From the NCBI RefSeq assembly GCF_024763615.1, contig NC_077223.1:60078627-60142626 (forward strand): a stretch of DNA of 64,000 nt. The letters run 5' to 3'. The translations under genes and the position numbers were made by a program. Source of the DNA: Phlebotomus papatasi. Its lineage: Eukaryota > Arthropoda > Insecta > Diptera > Psychodidae. A model generated the notes under the pieces. It did not search any database. It was not told the DNA's origin and worked only from the letters and a program-made list of their open reading frames with translations. This document shows positions 1 through 13,139 of this stretch, in pieces. The first letter of the stretch is position 1, and every line of letters begins with the position of its first letter.

Positions 1-312
1 TTGGCGGCGGGAGGCACGAGGCGCCTTTTCGGCGAACACGCTGCTGCTGTGCCAACTCCCCACGCTGCTGGAGAGCACTTAAATCCTCTGCAAATGTCGC
101 CCCCACGGTGCAGTCCCTCACATTCGACAGTTTCGAGTCGAGGGACAAATCTCGACGTTCCCCCTTTGCACTCCCCCTTGGCACCCCATCAGCCGACTGA
201 GTACGGGACTTCGGTGGCCAGCTGAATTGGCGCCGCGGGCGATGACGATTTATGCGGAGCACCGTGTCACGATCAATTTCCCGATATCTCGATCGACTGC
301 GCCTCTCACAGT
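1..312 (-). CDS. Zasp66: Zasp exon 4, partial (Arg/Ser-rich then Gln-rich), runs off the edge
   Basis: Only one minus-strand frame is fully open from about 404 to base 1, through the most GC- and CpG-rich 300 bp of the window. An acceptor GTTTGGCAG before base 312 has the phase needed by exon 3 (G plus AC, then TGT). That gives 104 residues beginning DCERRSRSRYREIDRD, with a later KLSNVRDCTVGATFAEDLSA and a Gln-rich ELAQQQR. No domain is recognised; linker regions of Zasp proteins are usually low in complexity. The pyrimidine tract is weak, so the exact start is uncertain. The 74-codon plus-strand frame at 1-225 is the antisense shadow of this exon. Confidence 0.65.
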
Positions 313-513
313 CTGCCAAACATTTTCCGTGGGTAAAGCTATTAATGCGTAATCCCAGTGATTTCGACCAACAGATATGGGACACCAAATACAAACTTTT
401 CCGCTATAGGAATCCTCATCAATAAAACTTGATACCATATCCTCGAATACCAGCGAATGTGCATAAAAAGCTAGAAAGCACGACAAGCTGCAACTATTGT
501 TAAAGAAACTCAC
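313..513 (-). other. Short intron 3 of the Zasp gene
   Basis: A 201-bp GT-AG interval between the donor at 513 and the proposed acceptor at 313. No repeat or other feature was seen. Confidence 0.55.
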
Positions 514-629
514 CAGGATTACTTCCTGATCGGCGCTGTTCTTCCTCTTCTTCTTCTAACATCCTCAGTACAGCTGAATTAGCTAAATTAGCTGGTTTGC
601 TGGCGCTCGGGTTGTTCTCAAAGTCGATT
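514..629 (-). CDS. Zasp66: Zasp exon 3 (end of ZM region and Glu-rich helix)
   Basis: This 116-nt exon has an acceptor TTTATTTGCAG before base 629 and a donor CCTG then GTGAGT after base 514. Joined to exon 2, the carried-over GG plus A makes Gly, and the frame reads on as GIDFENNPSASKPANLANSA, then VLRMLEEEEEEQRRS. The join GAVG to IDF and the Ala-Val-Leu-Arg-Met-Leu-Glu pattern fit the segment after ZM in the PDLIM/Zasp family (DUF4749-like). It ends with one nucleotide of the next codon. The acidic Glu run comes from a GAA/GAG repeat at about 541-560. Confidence 0.83.
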
Positions 630-1004
630 CTGCAAATAAATATGATAATCTTTTTCAGTTGGATAAATAATTCTATAGGCAATTTCTTTCAAATGGCACA
701 GCCACATCCCATTGAGTACCGCCCAGAAAAGAATTGAACTATAATTTTACTTAGTTTCGTATCGATTTATAGATTAAAGATTGAGATTGATAAATTTTTA
801 TAAACATGGATGTAAACTCCGATTCCGTATAATAAAAAGAAATTACAAAATTTGAATTGTTTAAGAATTAATCAGGAACTTAAAAAATCTTTTTCGATCT
901 TTTCAAAATTTTTTAAATATAAATCGGCTCAAATCGACTGTAAACTGATGAACTTATTATCCAGATCGATTTGATATGAATGTTTTCGTATTTGAATATT
1001 TGTT

Positions 1005-1052
1005 TTAGGATATATAGGATATATATAGGATATATATATATATATATATAAA

Positions 1053-1087
<35 letters not shown>

Positions 1088-1110
1088 GGATATATATAGG
1101 ATATATTCAG
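1005..1110. repeat. TA-rich microsatellite with AGGATATATA units
   Basis: An alternating TA tract is broken by AGGATATATA-type units, including (TA)n runs of 20 or more bases. It is low-complexity DNA, and it produces the Tyr/Ile-rich minus-strand frame there. Confidence 0.85.
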
Positions 1111-1360
1111 GTAAATATTCAGATGAACATTTAATCTAATCAAAGTGTGCCTATATCATTCTTAAGATTTTTCAAGATTGAAAAATTTAAATTTAGAGGG
1201 CATTTTTATGTATTTGCTGGGCAAGTTTGGTTACTTTTGGGAAGGCCTTGGAATTTCTGACAAGCCTAAAGTCGTTTCAAAGTTTATAAATCAGTAATCT
1301 CCGAACTCAAAAAACTAAAAAAAATATATATATAAAACGTAGTGTCTTTATTCATAAAAG

Positions 1361-1690
1361 TTATTATTATTATTAATCGTATCGAGACACTTTATTTTGT
1401 ATTAATGCAATCATTACAAAGTGCTCGTATTGAAAGAATCTACTTATCGTAGATCGCCCAGGAATGCTTTCCCCGTAGTGAATACTTCTTCCGTGCTCCT
1501 GAAGTTATTTTTGAGCATAGGCGATGCATTTTTAAGTCTTATTTATTTTATCGCATTGAAAATGTCTTTTTCTAGACATTCAGTTATTTGCACAAGGCCG
1601 GACTCGAATTCACCACTGTGAGAGTCGAGTCAGAGATCTCGTCCGCCCAAGACCCAACGGTCTTGCCTATTGCACCACTAAGATCCCTAA
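1361..1690 (-). mobile_element. tRNA-derived SINE, family 1 (full length)
   Basis: Read on the minus strand, the head is tRNA-like: an A box (GTGGTGCAATAGGCAAGA) and a B box (GAATTCGAGTCC) about 75 nt apart. A body of about 230 bp follows, ending in an AAT trinucleotide tail at 1361-1376. A second head copy lies at 13410 and a third, body-only, copy at about 19080. Confidence 0.75.
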
Positions 1691-4053
1691 GTATACATAA
1701 TACCGAAGTGAGATAAAATATGTAGCATTATTTTTTAAGGAATAGTATATGTAAGTTACAAGTTCGAGCATTCCGAAATGCTGGGACGCTTTGTCATTCC
1801 TTTTGATAGCTGATTGAATACTTGTTATGTCAAGAATCATGTTTTTTGCATAGTTCCAAGTTTTTTAACCTACAAATAAAATATGATTTTTGAAGAGACG
1901 TACTAAGTAAAGAGCTCAAAACATTATGAGACATTTTCATCAAAACAAGTAATTTTTACGTAAATCGGGCCAAAATGCTTCATTTTGATGAGATTTTTTT
2001 TGAAATTAAACTCAGGCTGATGCTCGATAATATTTATTCTACACAATTTGAAAGAAGGTTAGATAAAAAAATAAGCAAAGGACAATCAATCCTAAGTCCT
2101 CATTATATAAGTTATACAGTTTGGGATAACACTTGACTGCCAAATTTTACATGCTAAATATTCCCCAAGATCAGCCTGAACCTATTTGAATCCTAAGATT
2201 AAGACACAATAGCAAAAGATTCACTTATTAGAACCTGCGAAAAAAATTCCAATTTCAGTGTCTGTTATTTCAAAACGGAAAATAAATTGGTAACAGTCTC
2301 TCCGCTTTTATATGTTTTAACATCGACTACAACCGTAATCCCAAAAACCAAAATCCTCAATCACGTAGTAACTCATGTCACTTTTACCAATTTAGGATTT
2401 TGGCTTTCGGAGTTTTGGCTTATGGGACTTTGACCGAGACCCATTTAACACATAATTTTATAAAATATTTGTATACTGAATCTTTAATTTTCAATCTATT
2501 CCCCCATATACTCTAATTCCAAAAAGTTTCCTGGAAAAAAAACTTTCTTCATTAGCGCTTAATTTTCCTTCGTCGTGTTGCAAAATCCATTATCACATTT
2601 AAATAATTTACTCTAAACTACGCGTTTTTCGAACTGGGAGTTTTCTACAAAGTTAGCAGATGCAATAAATTAACAACAGAAAGAGAAAATTGGCTTATGA
2701 TTTTCTACCATTGAAAATTTCACAACGAATTTAATTAGTTTGCACACATTTGTGGCATTTGGCACTTTGGGAAATCTCCATAATTCAATGTTTCACCGCA
2801 AATTTGCACTGATAGAGAAAAGGGATATACAGAATATCTGCTTTTTATCCCATCCCCATGGCATCAGCAGTGTCATGAAGATGGTTGAAGATGCAGAGTG
2901 TGGGTAAATTCGGAAAAACATAGTCCACAGCAGATTTCATCATTTATCAAATAAATTACCGTCCTTGGGATTATATATAGACAGTGTCTCGGGCGACATC
3001 ATGAAAATCTAATCGTGCACAAGTCGATGATGACTCTTGGTACTCTCTTTGTTGGTCTCTTCCATCGCTATTTCTCGCTAAGCATAATTTTCTCATTTAT
3101 TCCCGGATTTTCGCTGAAGATGCCTGGGCTCATTTTGTGTTTTTACCCATGCTTAGGATTACTGGCCACACAAATTTCACCACAGATTCCACCCATTATC
3201 CCTTATTATAACATCTACCCTAGGCCTCACCATCACCAAATCCTCCGAAATATGCTTCCTCTTCCGCCACAGACAAAGTGGAAGTCACCTCGCAGCTAAT
3301 CACAATTTGCACAACCATTGAGGTGTTTTCTACGAAGATTTTTTTCTTCACTGAATCACAATCCTATATATTGATTTTACGAAGAGAAGAAAAAGCAGAT
3401 GGGGAAATACAAAAATCCTTAGAAATCCGGAGAAAGTCGGAAAAATTCGTAAATAAAATTGATGATTCTCTCGAAAAGATTTTAAAGTCCATAAATTTGA
3501 TATTTGTCACAACAAATATGATTAATATGAATTTCTTCCTCTATTCTTCTGCTTTAATCAAGCTTTACTGACTGCTTTTATATAAAAACGATTGAAAATC
3601 TTTACATAGAAACAACATGAAAAAGCTTTTCCATTTCGAAAAACATATGTATAAAAATTCAACTATATTTCAAATATTTGTTTTTAAATTAATCGTTAAT
3701 TAACGATGTAATCAAATCATATTATCGAACTCTTGAGTTTCAGAACATGTCAACAAATAACATAACAAACGAATGCAATATAAAGTTCATTGATCTCAAA
3801 TTTGAGGTAAAAGTAATAGGAAAAAGTCCCTGTTTTTCGGAATGCTCAAAATTTGGCTCGGATTATATTTTATACCAAAATTAGTTTCGCACTTTTACCT
3901 AGATTAATAAGTTTATTTAACCCTTTTAACCCATTAAATACACCCGATGGGTCACCAGTAATCCAAAAAATCATTTTCTCTGACCACGTTTCTTTAAAAC
4001 ACCATTTTAATAATGTTTCAAAAATATGAATAATTTTAAACTATTGTATGCTA

Positions 4054-4253
4054 GGGTGGATACCCCGAATGATGCCACTACCCCATTTGAATGCCACCTT
4101 GAACAAAACGGTATTTTCTTCAATATACATACGATTTTTTCAAATTATGAAATATATGCAATAGTGATTGTTGCATTTATTTCAAAATTCGAATATATCG
4201 TAATATTGAAAAAATACCCTTTTACGCAAGGTGGCATCATTCGGAGTACCCTC
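4054..4253. mobile_element. 200-bp palindromic MITE, TA duplication
   Basis: The ends are inverted copies. The left reads GGGTGGATACCCCGAATGAT; the right, reverse-complemented, reads GAGGGTACTCCGAATGATGC. Both contain CCGAATGATGCCAC. The element is flanked by TA at 4052-4053 and 4254-4255. Tc1/mariner-type mobilisation is inferred from the TA target. Confidence 0.7.
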
Positions 4254-4318
4254 TAGGTTAGCGGTGGCTCATCAGTTCCATAAGGATATGAATATTGACT
4301 TATGGGTGAATCTCTTAA

Positions 4319-4828
4319 CCCTTTAACGACGAGACACTTTTTACGGACTGAAAATCAACAATAAAAATTAAACTTAGAAACATAGTCAATGATAGTCTTA
4401 CACCTAACCTTGGAAAGTCTAACAGAGTCTGATTCGGTGTATTTTGTGGCTCTATGAACGATAGGGACAAAAATAGCCCAAAAATTTAAGTAATTTTTCT
4501 AACAATACCAATGAATAATATTTTTCGATTTAATGAAAAATATTACGTATGAGTGTTGTAGTTTTTATTGCCAAAAGCGTTTTGGTTAAAAAAATTGGAA
4601 GTATAAAAATTAAATAAAATCAATTATGAATTTGAGAATATAAAAATTCGCTATTTTTTAGCTTAAATATTTACTACATAGCAAATAGCTAGAGACTTGA
4701 ACAAATATCCTAGATTCCTTCAACCTTCCACTTTACAATTATGTGCAGACATAAGGAAAAAAACTTTAGATAGTCAGGAAAAATTATTTTCTTTATGGGA
4801 CACCGGTGTTCCAATCGTCCTTAAAGGG
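4319..4828. mobile_element. 510-bp piggyBac-type non-autonomous element, TTAA duplication
   Basis: The left end CCCTTTAACGACGA and right end (reverse complement) CCCTTTAAGGACGA match at 13 of 14 bases and are flanked by perfect TTAA at 4315-4318 and 4829-4832. A CCC start and a TTAA target are hallmarks of the piggyBac superfamily. There is no transposase; the frame inside (4697-4948) is not recognisable. A related right end appears at about 54250-54284, next to TTAA. Confidence 0.78.
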
Positions 4829-6032
4829 TTAAAAGTTTCCATTTCTAATCTAACCGTTCAGCCTCAAGTTCTATTCTCGATCAGGCGAACGGATGACAAA
4901 AAGCCCGTTTTTTTAATCATTTCATTCGCCGATAATGATAAAAACTAATCCCTGGAGGGTAAAAAGGCGAAAATACCGAGGTGTCAAAAAGTCAACGTAA
5001 TAGTACGTATTGTTCTTTCTGTGGAGTTAGAACAATAAAATCTATTCAAAATGAAATCAGTCTAATCCGAACTATATTTTCATTGTATGTTGTGAAAATA
5101 TCTATCTAAAAAAAATACAATAAAAGAAAAGCATCGAAAACCACGAATGTAGGTGATCAATACATAGCAAAAGCGGCAAAAGCTTAGCGCTGAATACACA
5201 GGGTGAATGTTTGTGAAAAATTCCTCACTAAAGGATTTTTCGTGAGGTTTTATACCATATCTTGTGCCGGAGATCTTTTCGTGATTTACCCCCTCCCTCC
5301 CCCCCTCACTTCACCAAACCTTCCTTCTCTCGACGAGAAGTACAAGTTTATCACGATTCAACCATTTGTATATTTATGCACGCACCCACCATCAGACATT
5401 CTGAGCCGGGGAGAGCTTTTTTTTCCTGACTGGGAAACCCTATCCTATATTCTCACGAATACCCATGGTATACATGGTATGGGTTCGATATATCGTATGC
5501 AAAAGTGGACAAAAACGAGAACACGAAAGATTCATAAAAATTGCTGAATCGTCTGCTTGTGGCGGCAATGGGAGGCTCCCCTTTCAGGCCATTGCTTGGG
5601 AAGGAGATTCAAATGGTTTGAAATGAAAGCCATTCACCATCCGTCGGATGTGAAGAGCAACAAAATACACGGATTCATCTTGCTGTGATAAATCTGATTT
5701 ACTTCCAAATGGTTGCCCCCCCAAACCACCCCAAACGCAACCTTCAATGGCTTTTCGACACCATACAACATTTAGGAGGGGGCCTACCCGGACAATAGAC
5801 GCATAAATGACCGATATTTAAACACTAAGTGGTTACTAATGTGCCTTGAGAGACTCTTCAAGTCGATGGGAAAGCGAAATGGAGGAAATTGCAGCGATTA
5901 GAGAGAGGAGTTGTGGCAACATTTCATCATCCTGATAGATTTAAAAGGGTTTTCAATCACCCATAGAATAGATTAAGATCAAAATAGAATAGTAAAAATA
6001 TAAGCATATTTTTTTAAAATTTGTTTTGGGTA

Positions 6033-6959
6033 GTGGAGACCGGGGTACAATTAGCCAGGGGTAGAAGTAGACAGTGGATATTTCTCGTTTTCCTTAAAAT
6101 GTACATTGAGTAAAGTATTTTTTAATGAAAGCAGAAACACATCCCCATATTCCCAGAAATATTTGTAAGTCTTATCCTGTTATCCTACAATTTAGAAGCA
6201 TTTTTATAAAATGGGTATAAAATTGTAGTTTTGATGTTACAGTTTATGGCCCAGCATTTCGTTTTCTAAGTTGTTAGTCAAAATCTCATAGTTTTACTTT
6301 GTTTCTGATTTAATAAAGTTAATTAAGAGATATTTTTCAGTTGGACAATAATTATCTACTTTTTTGTATAAAATGATACACACTGAACAGCCCTCGGGGC
6401 AGATGTAGTCACTCTTCCGTGACGGGATAAAACTATTGATGATTTTTCACTAATACCTGGATAATTGTTAGATGAAAAAGTACTATTGATATTCCAAGCG
6501 ATATTGCCATTCGGATGAGCAATTTGTGAAATAGATTTTTTCAGGATGTTTACATCAATTTTTCCACAATTACAAAAATGTCATAAAAAAGTCGGCTAAA
6601 GCCTTTTTCTTTGGGTTTAAATGAGATGTTTAGCATCAGTGGGCTTCAGTGTATCAAATAAAACATATTTGGTATCTTCAATTTGAAATTTCGTCTGGAA
6701 AACTGGTGGCAATTAGTACCCCAAAAATGGCTATATCTGCCCAGACCGGGGCACGTGTAGCCAATGTGTCATACTATTTTCATTATCCTCTCTAGAAAAA
6801 GGCAAGGATTTTAGAGCTTTGAACTACACTGTTTCATATAGCCAATAACCTAATACTACTTATGAAGCATAAAAATATTAGGCAAACCTTATCATTTTTT
6901 CACAAATCATGCGCGAAAAAAAAGCCTCATTTGCTAGCTAAAAGTACCCCAGTCCCCCC
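6033..6959. mobile_element. 0.93-kb TA-flanked element, GGAGACCGGGGTAC ends
   Basis: The left end is GTGGAGACCGGGGTAC; the right end, reverse-complemented, is GGGGGGACTGGGGTAC. Both are followed by a TTAGC-like word. Flanking TA lies at 6031-6032 and 6960-6961. It is noncoding. It belongs to the same loose group as the 556-bp element at 48631. Confidence 0.65.
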
Positions 6960-7208
6960 TATATTAAATCTGTTTAAGGTTAGAATAAATAATTTTGGTT
7001 TTAGACGGACCATTTCACGTACTAAATAAACTCCACTTATAAATGTTGAGTTTTTCGTCCTCTTTTGTAAGAGATATTATATAAATTGATTATTTTTTGT
7101 GATTTAGTCGTCACTAGAAAACCACAAAGTTTTGAAAGTAATTCAAGGTATAGGAGTTGAAAAATTCAACCACCTAAAAATAAACCATGCCCCGCCCCAT
7201 ATGAATTG

Positions 7209-7501
7209 AACCCATTCCTTAGCATGGTTATACATCATAAGCAAATTAAGTGATTTTTAGATTTAGATTAGAAATTCAGATGATTTATTCCTAGGCAATT
7301 GTTATCCGAATTGCTGTCGGGAATGGATTTTTAGCAACTTTAGTCTTTCAATTACTTGGAAAAATAACCTGACAGTGATGAAGATACATTGTGTTGTTCT
7401 TTTATCGCCTCGCGTGAAGTCATGTAAAAAATTTTACTCAAAATGGCGGACGGAAAATTCGACATCCCGTCGAATTTGTTAAAATTGGTCTTCATCCTCT
7501 T
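7209..7501 (+). repeat. Dispersed 0.29-kb repeat, copy A
   Basis: Closely resembles the reverse complement of 60698-60973 along its whole length. Shared words include TTATCCGAATTGCTGTCGG and GACATCCCGTCGAATTTG. No protein or terminal repeats were recognised. Confidence 0.75.
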
Positions 7502-8094
7502 TCACCGAAAAATGAAACCAAACCGTTTCCTTGTAGTGCAAAATCTCTATTAGCAATGGCAGAGTGATCCTTTGTAAGGATCTTTTTGAAAGAAGAAGAA
7601 CGACACTTTCAATAGGGATATCATATGGGAAAATCGAAGAGAAAAAGTCAGCGAAACCGAAATTTATTGAAAAGAAAAACAATAAAAAATCCAGAATTTT
7701 TTTTTGTATTTTGAGGGTTTTCAACAGGTGATTCTTTTGAAAAGAATCCTAGAAGTGAACCTTTAAAAGGACCAAAATTTGAGACTTTTGTTAAAATATA
7801 ATCTGATCCTTTAAATGAAATGAACTATTTGAAAGGAAGGGGTGGATTATATTTGTATGACTACCCGAAAGGATTTCGAAGGAGTCAATTTGACCCTTTT
7901 ATTTTTATCAGTGCTCATTTTTTTATATTCTACATATCATTTTTAATAGCTAATAACTCTCTAATCCTGCATCGTACATTTTCTTAAAAGGGCCTTCTAA
8001 AATTCCTAATGAATGAAAATTATAGTTTTCGAAGTTTCAACGATTTTCCCCAATCTTTAAAGTTGTTAAACTTTTAACTTTGAGAGACTGATTT

Positions 8095-9418
8095 CACGGT
8101 GCGACAAAATTTACCTTTTTGTGGGTGTCTTTGACGAGAGTGCCAAAACTTGTTAGAGGGTCATTTAAGGACCTCAAATCTGCAATCCGTTTGTCCGGGT
8201 CACCTCTAGATTTTTTTGAAAAAGCATATTTAGTTTTTTGATGTTTTATAAAATTCAAAAATTCATATCTCCGGTTCTAATTATCCGGTGGTAGTCACAT
8301 AAAGCTAAACTGACGCGTAATTTCATCCTCTATAACTCTTGTGAACATATCAAGCATCTACGATGAAAATGAAGTATATTTTTTAAAGATTTTTTGAAAA
8401 AGGACACCTAAAATGGTGCATTTTTCTGTGTTTTTTCCATCTTCTAGTAATTTTCCCACCTTAATAGAGCATTTTATATGTCAAATAACTATGCCTAAAA
8501 TTTAGAGAATTTAATATTCTTTCATATCTTTGTGGTTTAAATTCTCTATCCTAATTCGTTTATTCACAATAATTTATTGAAAATAAAATGCATTATTATA
8601 AAAATAAAATCTCTTATTATATATAATTATTTGGTATCTTTGTCTAACCTACTGAAGAGCATTCTCTTTTGCACTCTCACTTACACATTTCATATAAAAA
8701 GAGGCGAAATGAAAAAAAGAGACGTATATAGAAATAAAGAGAGAAGAATAGTTTTTTGGCACTCATAACAGCTATTCTTCTCTCTCTATTTCTAAATACG
8801 TCTCTTTTTTTCATTTCGCCTTTTTTTGTATGAAATGTGTAAGTGAGAGTGCAAAAGAGAATGCTCTTCAGTAGGTTAGACAAAGATACCAAATAATTAT
8901 ATATAATAAGAGATTTTATTTTTATAACAATGCATTTTATTTTCAAAAAATTATTGTGAATAAACGAATTATGATAGAAAATTCAAACCAAAAGAAAATG
9001 AAAGAATATTAAATTCTTTAACTTTTAGGCATAGTTATTTGACATATAAAATGCTCTATTAAGGTGGGAAAATTACTAGAAGATGGAAAAAACACAGAAA
9101 AATGCACCATTTTAGGTGCCCTTTTTCAAAAAATCTTTAAAAAATATACTTCATTTTCATCGTAGATGCTTGATATGTTCACAAGAGTTATAGAGGATGA
9201 AATTACGCGTCAGTTTAGCTTTATGTGACTACCACCGGATAATTAGAACCGGAGATATGAATTTTTGAATTTTATAAAACATCAAAAAACTAAATATGCT
9301 TTTTCAAAAAAATCTAGAGGTGACCCGGACAAACGGATTGCAGATTTGAGGTCCTTAAATGACCCTCTAACAAGTTTTGACACTCTCATCAAAGACACCC
9401 ACAACGTGTCGCACAGTG
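8095..9418. mobile_element. 1.3-kb foldback element (two arms of about 650 bp, 20-nt loop)
   Basis: The left arm (8095-8751) is nearly the exact reverse complement of the right arm (8772-9418), with a spacer of only 20 nt. The termini are CACGGTGCGACA and, on the other strand, CACTGTGCGACA. The ends resemble the CACWRTG starts of Transib/Chapaev-type transposons, but I see no convincing target duplication beyond TTT. The two mirrored minor frames at 8577 and 8946 are just the two arms and are not genes. An intronic transcript would fold into a long dsRNA. Confidence 0.85.
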
Positions 9419-12400
9419 TTTCATTATTCAAAACTTTTTTTGTATTTAGATGAAATATTCATCTAGTCAAACTAAAACATATCACAAAGAGAATTATTAT
9501 TGAAAGATAGTTATAGTAAATATAATGATATAAATAGAACAACATTGAATTTTATAACAATTTCCATTTACACCTCAAAGTTGATAATAATTTTAGCAAA
9601 GAAAAATAGTACTAAAATTGACAATAAAGTTAAAAATAAATTCTTTTAATAAACGTGACTTGATTTTAATAAAAATAACTAAAGATAAAGTCAGAAATAT
9701 TTAAGTACAATCGATGGTGAAGCGGAACAATCTAGGGTTTGCGGATATCTTGTTCGTCATCTATGGGTATTCCTGCAGTATTTGAACGATATCCTCTAAA
9801 ATCGAGATTCATCTTGGATTAAGGTGAGATTTTAGGGAATCTCAAATAACTACCAACTAGTACAAAAATTAATTTTATGTTAAGCTTTTAAATAAATAAA
9901 TTGTTCTTTTTTAAAGTTATATGATAAATTCTATCATACTTATGAAAATAGTCCCAGATTTTGTTAAAAATCATTTTAATAAATAAATTGTAAGCACGAA
10001 ATACTAACAAATAAATCATCTATATGAATCAAAATTACGAAACTTTTATTATTAGGTTATGAAGTAAAAAAACTGCTGTAGTTTCTCATAAAATGACATT
10101 TGGAAAAATACTTTTTTTTTAATATTATATGAATTAATTAATAATAATAATAATAAACTAGTATTTTATTGATTTTTAAAAAAAATGTTCCAAAAAGTTT
10201 TATTTTCTTAATTAAAATGAGTTCATTGGCAATTCTTTTTCTCGGAAAGTTCTTCTTTTAAGTATTGCTTTTTTGCATTAAAATTTCTATTTTTGCAAAA
10301 TAAGTATTATATCCACACGTGATTCAATATTTAACCTCATAAAATATTTTATCTCTGTTGAGTTCTCAGAATTCTAAAGCTTTGAAAGTTATTTAGAGAA
10401 AGCATTGGGACTAAAATATTCAATGGGATTAAATATTGAAATGGATAATACAGTTAATTTTATCTTAAATTTCGCACCATTTCAACTCTGATATTGAAAT
10501 GTGACTGCCTGTTTTTCCTATATAATGAAACATCTAAATGCTTGGAAAACGGCAAAAAATCAATTGAGCGAGCTTTTAATCAAATAGAGTCACTTTGAAT
10601 AGAATTAAATTTTCCAATACCTGGATCTTGCCACTGTGGCCATTTATAATGAGTTGGTCGTTCTTCGATTTCTGTGTAAATTGTTGAGTAGATTCGCACG
10701 TTCTTTTGGGTCGATTTGTGCCGCCAATAGAGAAATTATCAAGTAAAACAATCACCTTTTTTTCAATTATCGCTTTTCCTTTTTACATTAAATTCCCCAT
10801 GGAGTTTATGGTGAGTTCGGTGTATTTTTATTCAGGAACGATGAGAGATATTTAACAGAGAAAAGAATGTTTTAGACGGAGAGTTGGAGATGGGAGACAG
10901 AAATAAATGAAGGACAAAGTGGGGGCGACAAAATAAAATAGTGTTAAATTTTTAGTGGGTGGAGTGAAAAAAAAGGTCCCATTTTAGCGATAAATCAAAT
11001 ATATTCATCAATTATCGGGAAGAATCTTTTAAAAGTCAATTTATAAGAACAACATCATTAGAATTTTGTGCCTTTTGCCGAACAATGCAGCCAATTCATT
11101 CTCTTATTTTATTTTATTTATTTATTTTTATTTTTTTGTAATAAGATTCCTTATCATCGTTTTATTTAGAGAGTGTAATTTTGAAAATTATCAAACATGA
11201 AGAATATGAAATGGGACATCCCTTCTCACACAATAAAAATGAATGGCTCTTGTGGAAACATGAAAAATTGCACTGATAAAATTAACACATGTCCCCACAT
11301 TGACTATAATTATATTTTATAATGCGATATTTTGTGTGTTGCACAAAAGCTTTAAAATTAAACACCACTCTATTCACATTCAAAATTAATTGTCCAATTT
11401 ACGGTGCACGCAAATATACATGATATAGAGCATTATTTAAATTTTGTAAACCAAAAAGCACTCTTTCACAATTTCTCCTTTCACATTCAATGGCTGCCCC
11501 ACATGGGGACATTCACATGAGAGTAAAAGAGATGTTGCTAGGAATTTTTCATTGAAAACTGAAGCACTGCGACACTAATAAATAATATCATCAATTGTTG
11601 CATGTTGTATATTAAAACTTTACACTATATGATTTAATTTGTATGCAGAGAACTTTTTACTATTCCCAAAAAAAAATGTATATAAAATCTAGGCCAAATG
11701 ATAATTAAAAAAAAAAAGTTTTGAAAAAGCCTCTGATAATTTAAAATTACACCAGAAAGGGCGAGAAACTCTTACACAACCCTTATAATTTTTCCCGCCC
11801 TTTCATCCCCAAACCCAAATAAAATGTCTTAACCCGCAATATATTACAATATTTCGCTGAAAAATGCCGATAACGTGAATATTTCATCTATTTTTTTTGC
11901 ACGGCACGATAAAACTAAACAACATCACTTTCGCGATTCGTGAATTTAAATAGAGAAAATAAACAGGCGAAAGAGCAAGTGATCCCAAAATTAGGTTTTC
12001 CCCACACTCACTCTCACGGGGCCAGAATTTTCCGTGTGTGTTAGGGGGTCCGCTCTCATCCTCAAAATGTGCTCCATCATCGTCGGTGTCTCACATTGGG
12101 AAAATTGGAATCACTTTGCCTCCACCTCGGTGTATTTTCACGGCATTACACATGAGAAAGGTATTATGTAAAATCATAGGATTAAAAGCGGACGAGGGAA
12201 GCGACTGTGGCACTTTTCGTTTGCTATAAATGTTTGCCATGAGATTCTGACTCTCTTTCACTCTCATTTCATGACACTCTCCCCTGGTAGATGATCATTC
12301 TCAGGAAAATACACCTCAATTGGCGCTTCATAACCCACAAAGTGAGGTCAAAGGAAGTTCTCTTCAATTCAGAGATTATTCACCCATAGTGTATATTTAC

Positions 12401-12777
12401 TAAGTAGTAAAATTTCGCTTTTCCGGCAACCATATATTCACATAAAACATGCAAGGGCAGGTATCCAAAAACTCAAATTGTCAGTATCCACATGTTCTCA
12501 AAAGAGAAATTGAATAAATCTTGCTATAATAATAACACAACATTCTGCAGAAAGTGATATTTTGTAAACCAAAACCAAAAACGGGTGGCAGAGCGTCCCA
12601 TATTTGGGAAATGCTTGAATTTATGATTCAGATGTTATACCCCAAAAGTTGTCTCACATTATTTACCAATATTATTTTAGTTCTTTAGGGACCTAATTCA
12701 TGGGAATATAGTATTTACGAGTTCTAGGATTTCGTAAAGGTTTTCCAATGTGTAATTTTTAGGTTTACAGGTTCATA

Positions 12778-13015
12778 TACTGAGAGAAATCCGAAAAAGT
12801 TAAAATAACATTCCGGAAATGTTTATTTTATTCTGCAGTATTGATCCGAATCAGTGTAATATTATGCTTTTTAGGGGTTAAATTTATCCTTTTTCATGTT
12901 AATTTTACCCTTAAAAAGGTGTAAAATTAACACTAAAAAATGTTGATATATTTTTACACCTAATGTTAAAATTATGAGGAAAAACAGTTAATCGCACCCC
13001 GTTTTCTTCACAGTG
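12778..13015 (+). mobile_element. MITE with CACTGAGAGAAA-type ends (copy 1)
   Basis: The left end ACTGAGAGAAATCCG and the right end (reverse complement) CACTGTGAAGAAAACGGGG bound repeated AACATT and TTTTACACC words. The whole body matches 35440-35695 in reverse orientation. A solo end lies at about 31036-31078. Confidence 0.65.
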
Positions 13016-13139
13016 TAGCTAATTCATGAATTTCTGAGAAAAAGGCCTAATATAGTTCAGGAGTAGTACAATTGAATTTCAGATAAGAAAATGCTATTAG
13101 TTCATTACTGGTTTATACCAATTGAAACCGGTTCAATCT

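Noticed and set aside
1..225. Plus-strand frame of 74 codons at the window edge
   Set aside because: It is antisense to the open, phase-consistent minus-strand Zasp exon 4.
8577..8946. Two similar small frames on opposite strands
   Set aside because: They are the two arms of the foldback, not genes.
8095..9418. Transib assignment of the foldback
   Set aside because: The termini fit CACWRTG loosely, but no 5-bp GC-rich target duplication is visible.
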